Shown: piece after piece, positions 1-6,246 of the stretch
Position numbering within the stretch: the stretch's first letter is position 1
How the letters are laid out: each line of letters starts with the position of its first letter
From: an uncultured Clostridia bacterium
GTDB taxonomy: Bacteria > Bacillota_A > Clostridia > TANB77 > CAG-508
Assembly: GCA_947594095.1 (NCBI GenBank)
Contig: CANQEA010000032.1
Coordinates: 1-15,153, forward strand
Direction: 5' to 3'
DNA length: 15,153 nucleotides
The notes under the pieces: generated by a model
Database searches by the model: none
Seen by the model: only the letters and a program-made list of their open reading frames with translations
What the model was told of the DNA's origin: nothing
Made by a program: the position numbers and the translations under genes

Positions 1-2
1 AA

Positions 3-28
3 ATAACCTTACATTTTTGTAAGGTTAT
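3..28 (-). terminator. Hairpin terminator at left window edge
   Basis: A perfect 11-bp inverted repeat (3-13 with 18-28) encloses a TTTT loop. Read on the minus strand, the stem is followed by TT(T) at the window edge, so the U-tract is cut off and cannot be judged fully. The stop codon of a short minus-strand frame (25-27) lies inside the stem, as also happens at two other terminators here. Confidence 0.55.
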
Positions 29-132
29 AATTTATCTCCTCTATATTTTGAATTATTATTTTCTAATTTTGTACTTACTAAATAGAGAAAATTATATGTT
101 TCTTCAGAAGTCAAATCTAGTTTTACTTTCAA
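25..132 (-). CDS. Possible small gene or 3' remnant, 35 codons
   Basis: A minus-strand frame with protein-like composition runs from a TTG (130-132) to TAA (25-27). It contains DLTSEETYNFLYLV followed by a polar, Lys/Asn-rich end, and finishes inside the 3-28 hairpin. The frame stays open upstream of the TTG but passes into the terminator of the 214-423 gene, so a start further upstream is unlikely. I see no good SD before the TTG. It could be a small gene with a weak start, or the 3' end of a gene that lost its beginning. I do not recognise a family. Its natural-looking codons and terminator support real coding history; the start is the weak point. Confidence 0.35.
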   Translation of the reverse strand: MKVKLDLTSEETYNFLYLVSTKLENNNSKYRGDKL

Positions 133-159
133 CTTATAAAAAATAAATACACTACAATT

Positions 160-212
160 TTTAGATAAAAAATAAAAAGACACTTGCAGAAATATTCCCA
201 CAAGTGCCTTTT
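160..212 (-). terminator. Terminator of the 69-aa gene
   Basis: Arms 175-186 and 201-212 form a 12-bp stem on the minus-strand RNA, with one G-U pair and a 14-nt loop. A U-rich stretch follows (complement of 160-174). It begins two bases after the stop of the 214-423 gene and is a convincing intrinsic terminator. Confidence 0.75.
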
Positions 213-213
213 C

Positions 214-423
214 TTATTTTATTTTTCTTATTGAATCTTTAATATTTTCAGCTTGTTCATCATTTATTCTATTGTTTACTCTTGCTAAATTTACCAATGA
301 AATTGCATTATCAAGTGTAAAACAATCATTTTTTCCTGCATTTATTTTATTAAAATAATATTGTACTTCATCTATCACATAGTCAGGTGTATATTCAGGT
401 AGTATATTTATTGCATCTTCCAT
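214..423 (-). CDS. Small acidic protein of unknown function, 69 aa
   Basis: I do not recognise this family. The ATG at 423 is preceded by AAGGAG with 8-nt spacing and by a plausible promoter (453-481). The gene ends at TAA directly before an intrinsic terminator, so it forms a complete single-gene transcription unit. The product has no signal peptide or membrane segment. It looks mainly helical (DEVQYYFNKINAG, then LDNAISLVNLARVNNRI, then DEQAENIKDSIRKIK) and is probably cytoplasmic. It is transcribed divergently from the XRE repressor gene at 587, with which it shares about 160 bp of control region, so repression by that protein is likely. A role as an accessory regulator or small inhibitor is possible but unsupported. 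Confidence 0.7.
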   Translation of the reverse strand: MEDAINILPEYTPDYVIDEVQYYFNKINAGKNDCFTLDNAISLVNLARVNNRINDEQAENIKDSIRKIK

Positions 424-452
424 TACTAATTCTCCTTTTTTAATGCTAGTTC

Positions 453-481
453 ATTTTAACATATTTTTTGTTTCAATGCAA
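453..481 (-). promoter_or_regulatory. Promoter of the 69-aa gene
   Basis: On the minus strand TTGCAT (476-481) and TAAAAT (453-458) are separated by exactly 17 bp. The -10 matches consensus at five of six bases; the -35 keeps only TTG. It lies just upstream of the SD of the 214-423 gene, and a CAAGTAGT repeat (483-490) abuts its -35. Confidence 0.5.
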
Positions 482-482
482 C

Positions 483-537
483 CAAGTAGTTAAATAAATT
501 GAAATTTTTTTCAAAATTTTCAATTCGTTCAAGTAGT
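483..537. promoter_or_regulatory. Candidate operator region between divergent genes
   Basis: The divergent intergenic region holds two direct copies of CAAGTAGT (483-490 and 530-537), each at the -35 position of one of the two divergent promoters. Between them lie inverted repeats: AATTGAAA (497-504) with TTTCAATT (518-525), and TTGAAA (499-504) with TTTCAA (509-514). This layout is typical of a small repressor controlling its own gene and a divergent neighbour. The assignment to the 587 gene product is inference. Confidence 0.4.
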
Positions 538-554
538 ATAAAAATTAAATTTTA

Positions 555-560
555 TATAAT
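555..560 (+). promoter_or_regulatory. Likely -10 element of XRE gene
   Basis: A consensus TATAAT (555-560) lies 26 bp before the ATG at 587. No good -35 is found at 16-18 bp; the expected position (about 532-537) coincides with the second CAAGTAGT repeat, so the promoter may be weak or factor-dependent. Confidence 0.4.
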
Positions 561-586
561 TTTATAGAAAAGAGAGGTTATTAGAT

Positions 587-835
587 ATGGAATTATCAAA
601 AGCAATTAGAATACGAATTAAATATTATCTTAATAAAAACAATATGAATACATGGGCTTTATCTAAAGCAGCAGGAATTCCTTGTTCAACTTTATCATAC
701 TTTTTTTCAGGTAAAACTGATTTAATCAAAATCGATACACTACTTCATATATGTGAAGGTTTTAATATTACATTAGGTGAATTCTTTTCTGATGATGTAT
801 TCAAAAATACTTACCAAGAAACAAATAAAGACTAA
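587..835 (+). CDS. XRE (Cro/CI-type) transcriptional regulator, 82 aa
   Basis: The product is a compact single-domain DNA-binding protein. Residues 22-47 form the helix-turn-helix: WALSKAAGI is the positioning helix and PCSTLSYFFSGKTD the recognition region. The following TLLHICEGFNITLGEFF is the usual last helices of the Cro/CI fold. Its length (82 aa) fits a minimal repressor without a dimerisation or peptidase domain. The ATG at 587 is preceded by AGAGAGG about 8 nt upstream. It is the only plus-strand gene in the window and faces a control region with repeats. Such proteins commonly govern excision and transfer genes in conjugative elements and often repress themselves. Its targets here are inferred: its own promoter, the divergent 69-aa gene, and possibly other promoters carrying TTGAAA/TTTCAA palindromes. 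Confidence 0.9.
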   Translation: MELSKAIRIRIKYYLNKNNMNTWALSKAAGIPCSTLSYFFSGKTDLIKIDTLLHICEGFNITLGEFFSDDVFKNTYQETNKD

Positions 836-869
836 TAGTTTTCAGAGCTATCAGTCTTTTTTATTTTTT
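827..869 (+). terminator. Terminator after XRE gene, between convergent genes
   Basis: Arms 827-838 and 848-859 pair over 12 positions with one mismatch, followed by a T-rich run (857-869). The XRE stop codon is inside the left arm. The convergent 57-aa gene ends at 861, in the T-run, so the hairpin may terminate from both sides, although the U-tract is much better on the plus strand. Confidence 0.85.
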
Positions 870-1034
870 GAATATAACTTGCTTTATATCGTTTTCAGTA
901 ATTTCTTTTACTCCAAGCGATATTCCTTCATTATTTACTTCTTCTACTTTTATGCTCAATTTATTACTTGTGATAATAGTTGCTTTATTTCCATTATTAA
1001 GTTCTACTACATCAAACATATTATAATTTTTCAT
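861..1034 (-). CDS. Small unknown protein, 57 aa
   Basis: This short gene is complete: ATG at 1034, TAA at 861-863, and an SD (AGGAG) 7 nt before the start, lying at the end of the preceding 70-aa gene. The protein begins MKNYNMFDVVELNNGNKATI and alternates hydrophobic and polar residues in beta-strand fashion (VVELNNG, ATIITSN, LSIKVEEV, GISLGVKEI), ending DIKQVIFKK. This pattern suggests a small beta-barrel (SH3- or KOW-like) protein, but I do not recognise a named family. It is translated from the same transcript as the 70-aa gene (9-bp gap) and ends inside the XRE terminator. No membrane or secretion signal is visible. The SD, codons and tight coupling make it very likely real; function is unknown. 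Confidence 0.75.
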   Translation of the reverse strand: MKNYNMFDVVELNNGNKATIITSNKLSIKVEEVNNEGISLGVKEITENDIKQVIFKK

Positions 1035-1043
1035 AAGCTACTC

Positions 1044-1256
1044 CTATTCAATATTTAGAGTTCTATAAATACTATCATACTCTTTTTGTAATCTTCCTAT
1101 ACTTCCATCTTTTGAACTATGATTCATTATAAAATCCGTAATGTTGTGTTCTATTATTTTCATTTCTTCTCTTGAGTAATCTTTATTTTCTAAATATACT
1201 CCAGCATTTTTCATTAATTTTAGTTCTTTCTCTGTACATTTATTTAATAAATTCAT
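1044..1256 (-). CDS. Small helical protein of unknown function, 70 aa
   Basis: The ATG at 1256 follows AAAGGA with about 10-nt spacing and an extended -10 promoter (1288-1296). The sequence is charged and largely helical: KCTEKELKLMKNAGVYLENK, then YSREEMKIIEHNITDFIMNH, then RLQKEYDSIYRTLNIE. Its single Cys, and the lack of any membrane segment or signal peptide, point to a cytosolic protein. It is the first gene of a two-gene unit with the 57-aa gene. I have an impression that similar small proteins are common near clostridial elements and chromosomal accessory regions, but I cannot name the family. Given its place between the hydrolase and repressor genes, it may be cargo unrelated to transfer. 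Confidence 0.7.
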   Translation of the reverse strand: MNLLNKCTEKELKLMKNAGVYLENKDYSREEMKIIEHNITDFIMNHSSKDGSIGRLQKEYDSIYRTLNIE

Positions 1257-1287
1257 TGTTATTCAGTCCTTTCTTAAAATCTTTTTT

Positions 1288-1329
1288 ATTATAACATACT
1301 TTTCAAAAAAATTGTTGATTTTTTGAAAA
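1288..1329 (-). promoter_or_regulatory. Extended -10 promoter with adjoining palindrome
   Basis: On the minus strand TATAAT (1288-1293) is preceded by TGT, making an extended -10 (TGnTATAAT). No good -35 is present. Just upstream lies an 11-bp perfect inverted repeat (1300-1310 with 1319-1329, 8-nt loop) built on TTTTCAA/TTGAAAA. It overlaps where the -35 should be and could be an operator. It could also act as a weak terminator for the hydrolase gene, whose stop is at 1334. Confidence 0.45.
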
Positions 1330-1333
1330 TTTG

Positions 1334-2521
1334 CTACTCATATTTTGGAGAACCATATCCCATAACTTGTGCATCATCAAATGAGTACATTCTTTCTGCA
1401 CATTTGTTACTTGTATTCCCTTCAATCGTATAAATATTTCTATTGGAAATATCAGTTCTAGTTACAATTCCAACATGATCTGATGTTCCATCTTGATTAC
1501 CATTTTCATCATACCAATCAAAGAAAATAATGTCTCCAACAATTGGATAATAACTATCTCCTCTATCATGCCACTCATTTTTTTCCTTAAACCAATTTAT
1601 TCCATCAGTGCATACTGAAAATTTTGGAATAATACCTTTATCTATATATCCACATTCGTTAGCACACCAACTCACATAACAAGCACACCAATGCACATGT
1701 TCTTCAAACCCATACCATTTCCAAAATTTATCGCCACCCTCATTACCAATTTGAGCTTTAGCTACTAAAATAATTTCACTATTAGGAATTTGTGAACTAT
1801 CATAGTCCATATCTCCATCGCTATTAAAAATTGCTGCTATAAATCCTGCAATTAAAACTATAACAAGCACAATAACTACAGCTACCCAACCTCCTGCAAT
1901 TAATGCAGATATAATAGCTTTAACTCCTGCAATTATAGCTTTTACTGCCTTTATGGTAGCTTGTATAGTAGTTTTTACTGCTTTAGCAGTAACTTTTGCA
2001 GCATGTTTTGTTATTTTAATTGCTCTTTGTGTGGCTTTAACACTTTCTTTTGCAATTTTTTGACTATTTTTTGCAACTCGTTCAGCAGTTTTTATACTCT
2101 TTCCTGTTAGTTTAGTAGAACTTTTAGCAGTTTTTATTGTTTTCTTTGTTCCATTTTTTATTGTCTTATTTGTATTATTTACTGCATTTTTTAGTTCTTT
2201 TGCTCTTTTTTCTTTTATTCTTGATTTGAAAGCATCTAACTTTTGTTTTCCTTTAATATAATTTTGTTGTGTCTCATTTAATGCTTTCTTACCAATTTCA
2301 TTTCCTTTTTCAATTCCTTTTCTAGTAGCATAACTGATTTCATTTTGAATTTTTCTTCCTGCATATTCTTCTCCTGAATTGTTATCATCATCAATAGTTA
2401 TTTCATTTATTTTTTCTTTTGTTGTTATCAAATTATTTTTTATCTTTTGTACACCAACTATACTTTTATCAATACTTTTTATAGTTCCTTGAGGTTTTAC
2501 TTTTATTTTTATATCTGACAT
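1334..2521 (-). CDS. CHAP-domain peptidoglycan hydrolase of the T4SS
   Basis: This is the VirB1-like wall-opening enzyme of the conjugation machine. Residues 1-110 are charged and probably cytoplasmic. Residues 115-205 are a Lys/Ala/Thr-rich, basic amphipathic repeat stretch (units such as TIKTAKSSTK, AAKVTAKAVK). Residues 207-232 form one membrane segment (WVAVVIVLVIVLIAGFIAAIF). The outside part (about 240-395) is a CHAP (NlpC/P60-fold) amidase or endopeptidase: WCACYVSWC gives the likely nucleophile Cys279, and SDHVGIV gives His349, with IEGNT (366-370) supplying the usual third polar residue. Start ATG 2521 has GGGAGG 8 nt upstream. Proteins of this architecture follow VirB4 in Tn1549-type elements. 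The gene has no promoter between its SD and an upstream terminator (2549-2574), so expression should need read-through. Confidence 0.9.
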   Translation of the reverse strand: MSDIKIKVKPQGTIKSIDKSIVGVQKIKNNLITTKEKINEITIDDDNNSGEEYAGRKIQNEISYATRKGIEKGNEIGKKALNETQQNYIKGKQKLDAFKSRIKEKRAKELKNAVNNTNKTIKNGTKKTIKTAKSSTKLTGKSIKTAERVAKNSQKIAKESVKATQRAIKITKHAAKVTAKAVKTTIQATIKAVKAIIAGVKAIISALIAGGWVAVVIVLVIVLIAGFIAAIFNSDGDMDYDSSQIPNSEIILVAKAQIGNEGGDKFWKWYGFEEHVHWCACYVSWCANECGYIDKGIIPKFSVCTDGINWFKEKNEWHDRGDSYYPIVGDIIFFDWYDENGNQDGTSDHVGIVTRTDISNRNIYTIEGNTSNKCAERMYSFDDAQVMGYGSPKYE

Positions 2522-2548
2522 ATATAATACCTCCCTTCATTATTACAC

Positions 2549-2574
2549 AAAAAAAAGTCGATTTTTCGACTTTT
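2549..2574 (-). terminator. Intrinsic terminator in leader of CHAP gene
   Basis: Stem 2553-2561 with 2566-2574 (nine perfect pairs with a GTCGA/TCGAC core, TTTT loop), followed on the minus strand by eight Us (complement of 2549-2556). It sits 28 bp before the CHAP start codon and about 70 bp after a promoter, a position expected of an attenuator. Confidence 0.85.
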
Positions 2575-2604
2575 CACATTATAAATTTTATTTTTTTAAG
2601 ATTT

Positions 2605-2625
2605 CTAGTTTTTCTGCAATTTCAT
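2605..2625 (-). CDS. Six-codon leader ORF (MKLQKN)
   Basis: After the promoter at 2652-2680, GAGGAG is followed 9 nt later by ATG (2625) and the short frame MKLQKN ending in TAG. This is an unusually strong SD for such a tiny frame, and it lies upstream of the 2549-2574 terminator, as in translation-coupled attenuators. An overlapping frame shifted by one base (2626 to 2588) reads YEIAEKLEILKK and stop, so the stretch may instead be a frameshifted remnant of a slightly longer peptide. Confidence 0.4.
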   Translation of the reverse strand: MKLQKN

Positions 2626-2651
2626 ACTAATAATCTCCTCTTGTTTTTTAC

Positions 2652-2680
2652 ATTATAATGCAATTTCAATAAATTGAAAA
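2652..2680 (-). promoter_or_regulatory. Promoter with internal palindrome, CHAP leader
   Basis: On the minus strand TTTTCA (2675-2680) and TATAAT (2652-2657) are 17 bp apart. The spacer and -35 are covered by a 16-bp palindrome, TTTCAAT-AA-ATTGAAA (2664-2679), a good position for a repressor. Transcription would start near 2645 and run into the leader ORF and terminator. Confidence 0.6.
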
Positions 2681-2690
2681 TTACTCTTTT

Positions 2691-3470
2691 TTATATTTTT
2701 TTTGCTACGACAACCATTCTTCCATTTTTTTGTGAATACTCGCAGGTAGATAATGTTATATACTTGTCTTTGTGTGTTCCAACAACTCCTGTATAATAAA
2801 ATTCTAAATTTCGACAATTTTCGACAAATTCATCATAATCTTTATAATCTTGAAAATCAATATAAGAGTAATATCTAAAACCTGCATCAGAATATGCTAT
2901 TGTTTTGAAAGCTATCATCACTTCATAAGTATTTTCAATAGTTTTGCCTTTTTCTATTGTATAAAATTTTATATATTTATGATTTAGATAAAAATTATAA
3001 TTTTTGTATTTTTCTAGTGCTGAAAACATTGTATTATCATTCATGTGATGTCCATATATAATTAAATTATCAGATTTATTTATATTACAAAATGGTGCTA
3101 GATAAGGAGTACCATGACTAGAATAATTTTTATAAATATCTTTATGCAAATAAAAATCTCCGTTTTGCATTATAGGATAATTTATATTCGTTCCATCTAT
3201 TTTTATCCAACCTATAACATCTGAATTGATTTTTGCAATATTCTCTAAATTATAAGTATTTTCAGACGATAAATTACTTTCTTCTTTTTCTAAAATGTCT
3301 GTAAATTGATTCTCGTTTGTCGTATTTTCAGGATTTTCGACAATTTCCTGTAAATCATCAAATATGTCAGTTTCTTTCTTATTTTTAACCAATTCTTTAA
3401 TAAAGAAATAGCTACTAATAGCTAATACAACTATTAGTAGCATTAAAATTATTTTACTAACTTTATTCAT
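2691..3470 (-). CDS. srtB: Class B sortase, 259 aa
   Basis: A membrane-anchored transpeptidase that joins proteins with a C-terminal sorting motif to the cell wall or to pilus-like partners. Residues 5-24 are the N-terminal membrane anchor, followed by an acidic linker (about 30-75) and the sortase fold. The catalytic triad is visible: His141 in IIYGHHM, Cys243 in TLSTCEYS and Arg251 in NGRMVVVAKK. The wording of these motifs and the long helix-rich middle (SDAGFRYYSYIDFQDYKDYDEF) fit class B rather than class A. ATG 3470 lies inside the end of virB4 (8-bp overlap), with a GGGAG-type SD 9 nt upstream, so it is part of the transfer operon. No protein in this window has a recognisable sorting signal, so its substrate is encoded elsewhere. 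Some Tn1549-type elements carry a sortase of this class. Confidence 0.93.
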   Translation of the reverse strand: MNKVSKIILMLLIVVLAISSYFFIKELVKNKKETDIFDDLQEIVENPENTTNENQFTDILEKEESNLSSENTYNLENIAKINSDVIGWIKIDGTNINYPIMQNGDFYLHKDIYKNYSSHGTPYLAPFCNINKSDNLIIYGHHMNDNTMFSALEKYKNYNFYLNHKYIKFYTIEKGKTIENTYEVMIAFKTIAYSDAGFRYYSYIDFQDYKDYDEFVENCRNLEFYYTGVVGTHKDKYITLSTCEYSQKNGRMVVVAKKI

Positions 3471-5805
3471 TTACACTCTCTCCCGGCTTTGTTGTCATCA
3501 ATTTATAAAGTTCAGTATTCTTTGGAAATCTATTAACAAATGGTACATTAGCAGAACCAACTCTCATTAGTCCCTCTCCTGCACCTACATTTGTTATAAA
3601 GCTCATTTGTTCATCAGATATATTAAGTAGTTTTCCAAGCTCTAATCTATCTATATATGCTTGATTTAACATTATAATAAATTCAGAGTTTGCAAGCATA
3701 GTTCTAGCAGTATGACTTTGTAATAAATCTTCAACATTTTGAGTAATACCTGTTGCATAAGCTCCATATTTTCTAACTCTTTTCCAAAGTGTAAATAAGA
3801 AATTGGCTGAATATTCGTATTGGAATAACAAATATATTTCATCAATGAATATATAAGTATTCTTTCCTTTCGTTCTATTGGCAGTTATTCTATTAAGAAT
3901 ACTATCAAGTACAACTAGCATTCCTATTGGAAGTAATTGTTTTCCTAAATCTAATATATCATAACAAATAAGTTTGTTTGATGTATCAACATTAGTATTA
4001 AGTGCAAATGTATTTAATGAACCATTTGTAAATAACTCAATAGCAAGTGCAATTTCTTTTGCCTCAGGTTCTTCTTGTTTTAATAATTCTTCCCTAAAGT
4101 CTTGTAGTGTTGGTGGTATTCCTTGATAGTTTCCTTGTTGGAAAATTCTATACACACTAGCAGTACATCTATCAATAATAGACTTTTGCTTTGGACCGAG
4201 ATTGCCACTTCCTATAAGTTGTTCGCACAAAGACAAAATAAACTCTGATTTTAGAATTACAGGATTAGCTCCATCTCCATATTCAGAGTTCATGTCCATA
4301 GCATTTATATGATTATCACTTGTTGCTGATATTTTAATTACTTCCCCTCCTAATGCATTTACTAAAGGAGAATACTCCCTTTCAGGATCTACGATTATAA
4401 TATCTGCATCAGGTTCTCTTAATTTGATAGATGTTATTTCTTGTTTAGCTGTAAATGATTTACCACTACCACTAACACCAAGAATAAAACTATTACCATT
4501 TAATAATTGTTTTCTATCTACCATAATCATATTCTTGCTAATTGTATTTTGACCATAAAAAACACCATTCTCATGCCTAATCTCTTGCACTTTGAATGGT
4601 ATAAATACTGCTAAACTTTCTGTTGTAAGTGTTCTTAAAGCATTTATTTTTCTAACTCCAAATGGTAGGACAGTTTCTAATCCATCTAATTGTTGGTATC
4701 TTAATGTACCCATTTGACACATGTTCTTACCTGCTATTTGTTCTATTGCATCAGATAATACTTTTAATTTTTCTAATGATTCTTCAGTTATAACCATTGT
4801 TAAAACTGATAAAAACATTCTTTGGTCTCTTGTAATCAAGTCATCCAAAAATTCTTTACTTTCATTTCTTTGTTGTTCCATATCATACGGAATAATGGCT
4901 GAAAAGTTATTGTTTGCATTTTGTTTTCTTTGCCAATTAGTTATATTTGTTTCAATTCCTAATCTTCTATTCTCTGCCTCTTTTACTGCCTCATCCATTG
5001 GTATAGGAATAACATCAATAGATAACATCATATTTTTGTTAAGTTCAGTAAGTTCAGTTACCATTGAGTCCTTTATATAACTTGCATAAGATTTCAAAAA
5101 TAATACTTTTCCATATCTATTACCTATTTTGAAATAATCACTTTTGAACTTTGCAGAGTCAGGGCAAATCATATCCCTAAAATCATGTCCTAGTTTCATG
5201 TGTTCATGAATATCAAATGTAAATGCTGTTTCCTCTCCTGTTCTATAAAAGTCATGTGCTATTCTTAATCTTTCCTTTGCATCAAGTTCTATACATTTTG
5301 AGCCTAATGCACTAAAATGATTACTTAAATCTGCTCCAATTCTTGAGAAATAATTTCTTGCCTCTTCTTTTGTTTTCTTATATACAGATATTGTTAATAT
5401 CTTTTCTTGTACTATCTCATTTGCAGTTTTGGATTGAGAATCTAACATTGTATTATACTCTTTTCTGAATTTATCTAATTTATCTCCTGCATCTTTCAAT
5501 AATATTGTTTTTTCAAAATCTAATTTATTTATTCTTCTATTGTTTATAGTTATTTTTGCAGTAGATCCTGTATCTAATGAATTAAGTAATTCAGAATACT
5601 CTAAAAACATAGCCTCTTTATCTTCTCTACTTGCTACTGCATAATTTATATCTAAAAATTTATATGATTTTGAATACTTATTTTTTCCAACTAAAAAAAG
5701 CCCATCTTCGTATATTGCCTTTATAGGAATTATATCCTGTACGAATTTTGGAACTTTTATTTTTTCTTTATCTTGCTTAAATATTGTTTTAAGTGTTTTC
5801 AGCAT
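3463..5805 (-). CDS. virB4: VirB4-type T4SS ATPase, 780 aa
   Basis: This is the ATPase that powers assembly and substrate passage of the conjugation channel, acting at the inner face of the membrane. Numbered from my start: residues 1-400 are the VirB4/TraC N-terminal region; Walker A is GVSGSGKS (443-450); an IIIVDPEREY strand follows (about 470-478); Walker B is TYIFIDEI (650-657, Asp655/Glu656); and GITQNVEDLL (686-695) is the usual motif after Walker B. Length is normal for the Gram-positive type, with no added hydrolase domain. The frame opens at a TTG (5814), but that TTG directly abuts GGGAGG. The ATG at 5805 has the correct 9-nt spacing and is preferred. It overlaps prgI by 17 bp and the sortase gene by 8 bp, so the three are translationally linked. 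Confidence 0.96.
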   Translation of the reverse strand: MLKTLKTIFKQDKEKIKVPKFVQDIIPIKAIYEDGLFLVGKNKYSKSYKFLDINYAVASREDKEAMFLEYSELLNSLDTGSTAKITINNRRINKLDFEKTILLKDAGDKLDKFRKEYNTMLDSQSKTANEIVQEKILTISVYKKTKEEARNYFSRIGADLSNHFSALGSKCIELDAKERLRIAHDFYRTGEETAFTFDIHEHMKLGHDFRDMICPDSAKFKSDYFKIGNRYGKVLFLKSYASYIKDSMVTELTELNKNMMLSIDVIPIPMDEAVKEAENRRLGIETNITNWQRKQNANNNFSAIIPYDMEQQRNESKEFLDDLITRDQRMFLSVLTMVITEESLEKLKVLSDAIEQIAGKNMCQMGTLRYQQLDGLETVLPFGVRKINALRTLTTESLAVFIPFKVQEIRHENGVFYGQNTISKNMIMVDRKQLLNGNSFILGVSGSGKSFTAKQEITSIKLREPDADIIIVDPEREYSPLVNALGGEVIKISATSDNHINAMDMNSEYGDGANPVILKSEFILSLCEQLIGSGNLGPKQKSIIDRCTASVYRIFQQGNYQGIPPTLQDFREELLKQEEPEAKEIALAIELFTNGSLNTFALNTNVDTSNKLICYDILDLGKQLLPIGMLVVLDSILNRITANRTKGKNTYIFIDEIYLLFQYEYSANFLFTLWKRVRKYGAYATGITQNVEDLLQSHTARTMLANSEFIIMLNQAYIDRLELGKLLNISDEQMSFITNVGAGEGLMRVGSANVPFVNRFPKNTELYKLMTTKPGESVNE

Positions 5806-6244
5806 CTTCTTCAACCTCCCTCATTTTCTTTTTTAATTTTTTAGTTTTAGGTTTCTTATTCTTTTTCTCTTTATGCTTTTTTTGTGGTTTTAATATTCCT
5901 TGCTTTAGTTTCTTATCAATTATTCCCTTAAAATCTTCAGCATAGATATTTTGAGAATTGAAAGTTAAATGTCTAGGCATCAGTATTTCTGACTTTATAA
6001 ATGCAATAACAAATTCTTCAGCTGTCATTCCGTTGTACTTTATAAAACCAAGTGCTGCAAAAGGTGTTGCACCTAAAATACATACCCAAGACAATGTTTC
6101 AATTCCAAAAAAAGGCTTTAATAAGAAATATAAAATTACTGCTACTAAACAAGCCAATATAGAAAAAATGAACTGCCTCATAGACAATCCAAAGAAAATG
6201 CTTTCACTAAATTCTCTAATGTCTTTGTTTATCTTTACCTCCAT
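5789..6244 (-). CDS. PrgI-family T4SS membrane protein, 151 aa
   Basis: A small inner-membrane component of Gram-positive conjugation systems (VirB3-like position). It starts MEVKINKDIREFSESIFFGL, a typical opening for the family. Two membrane segments follow: about 24-43 (FIFSILACLVAVILYFLL) and 48-68 (ETLSWVCILGATPFAALGFI), then the conserved-looking KYNGMTAEEF. The last 35 residues are a Lys-rich cytoplasmic tail (KKHKEKKNKKPKTKKLKKK) and then an acidic end. ATG 6244 has GGGAGG about 10 nt upstream. It lies directly before virB4 and overlaps it, the standard arrangement. The very basic tail could contact DNA or acidic partners; this is inference. Confidence 0.88.
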   Translation of the reverse strand: MEVKINKDIREFSESIFFGLSMRQFIFSILACLVAVILYFLLKPFFGIETLSWVCILGATPFAALGFIKYNGMTAEEFVIAFIKSEILMPRHLTFNSQNIYAEDFKGIIDKKLKQGILKPQKKHKEKKNKKPKTKKLKKKMREVEEDAENT

Positions 6245-6246
6245 TT

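Noticed and set aside
777..1058. Plus-strand open frame of about 93 codons after the repressor
   Set aside because: It crosses the repressor terminator and lies over the 57-aa minus-strand gene; composition is Phe/Tyr-rich as expected from antisense of AT-rich coding DNA, with no SD.
2588..2626. Frame reading YEIAEKLEILKK as a separate gene
   Set aside because: Only 12 codons, preceded directly by an in-frame TAG and without a start codon; kept only as a possible frameshift remnant of the leader ORF.
4721..5080. Plus-strand frame of 119 codons inside virB4
   Set aside because: Antisense shadow of a well-supported ATPase gene; Ser/Ile/Phe-rich product and no SD or promoter.
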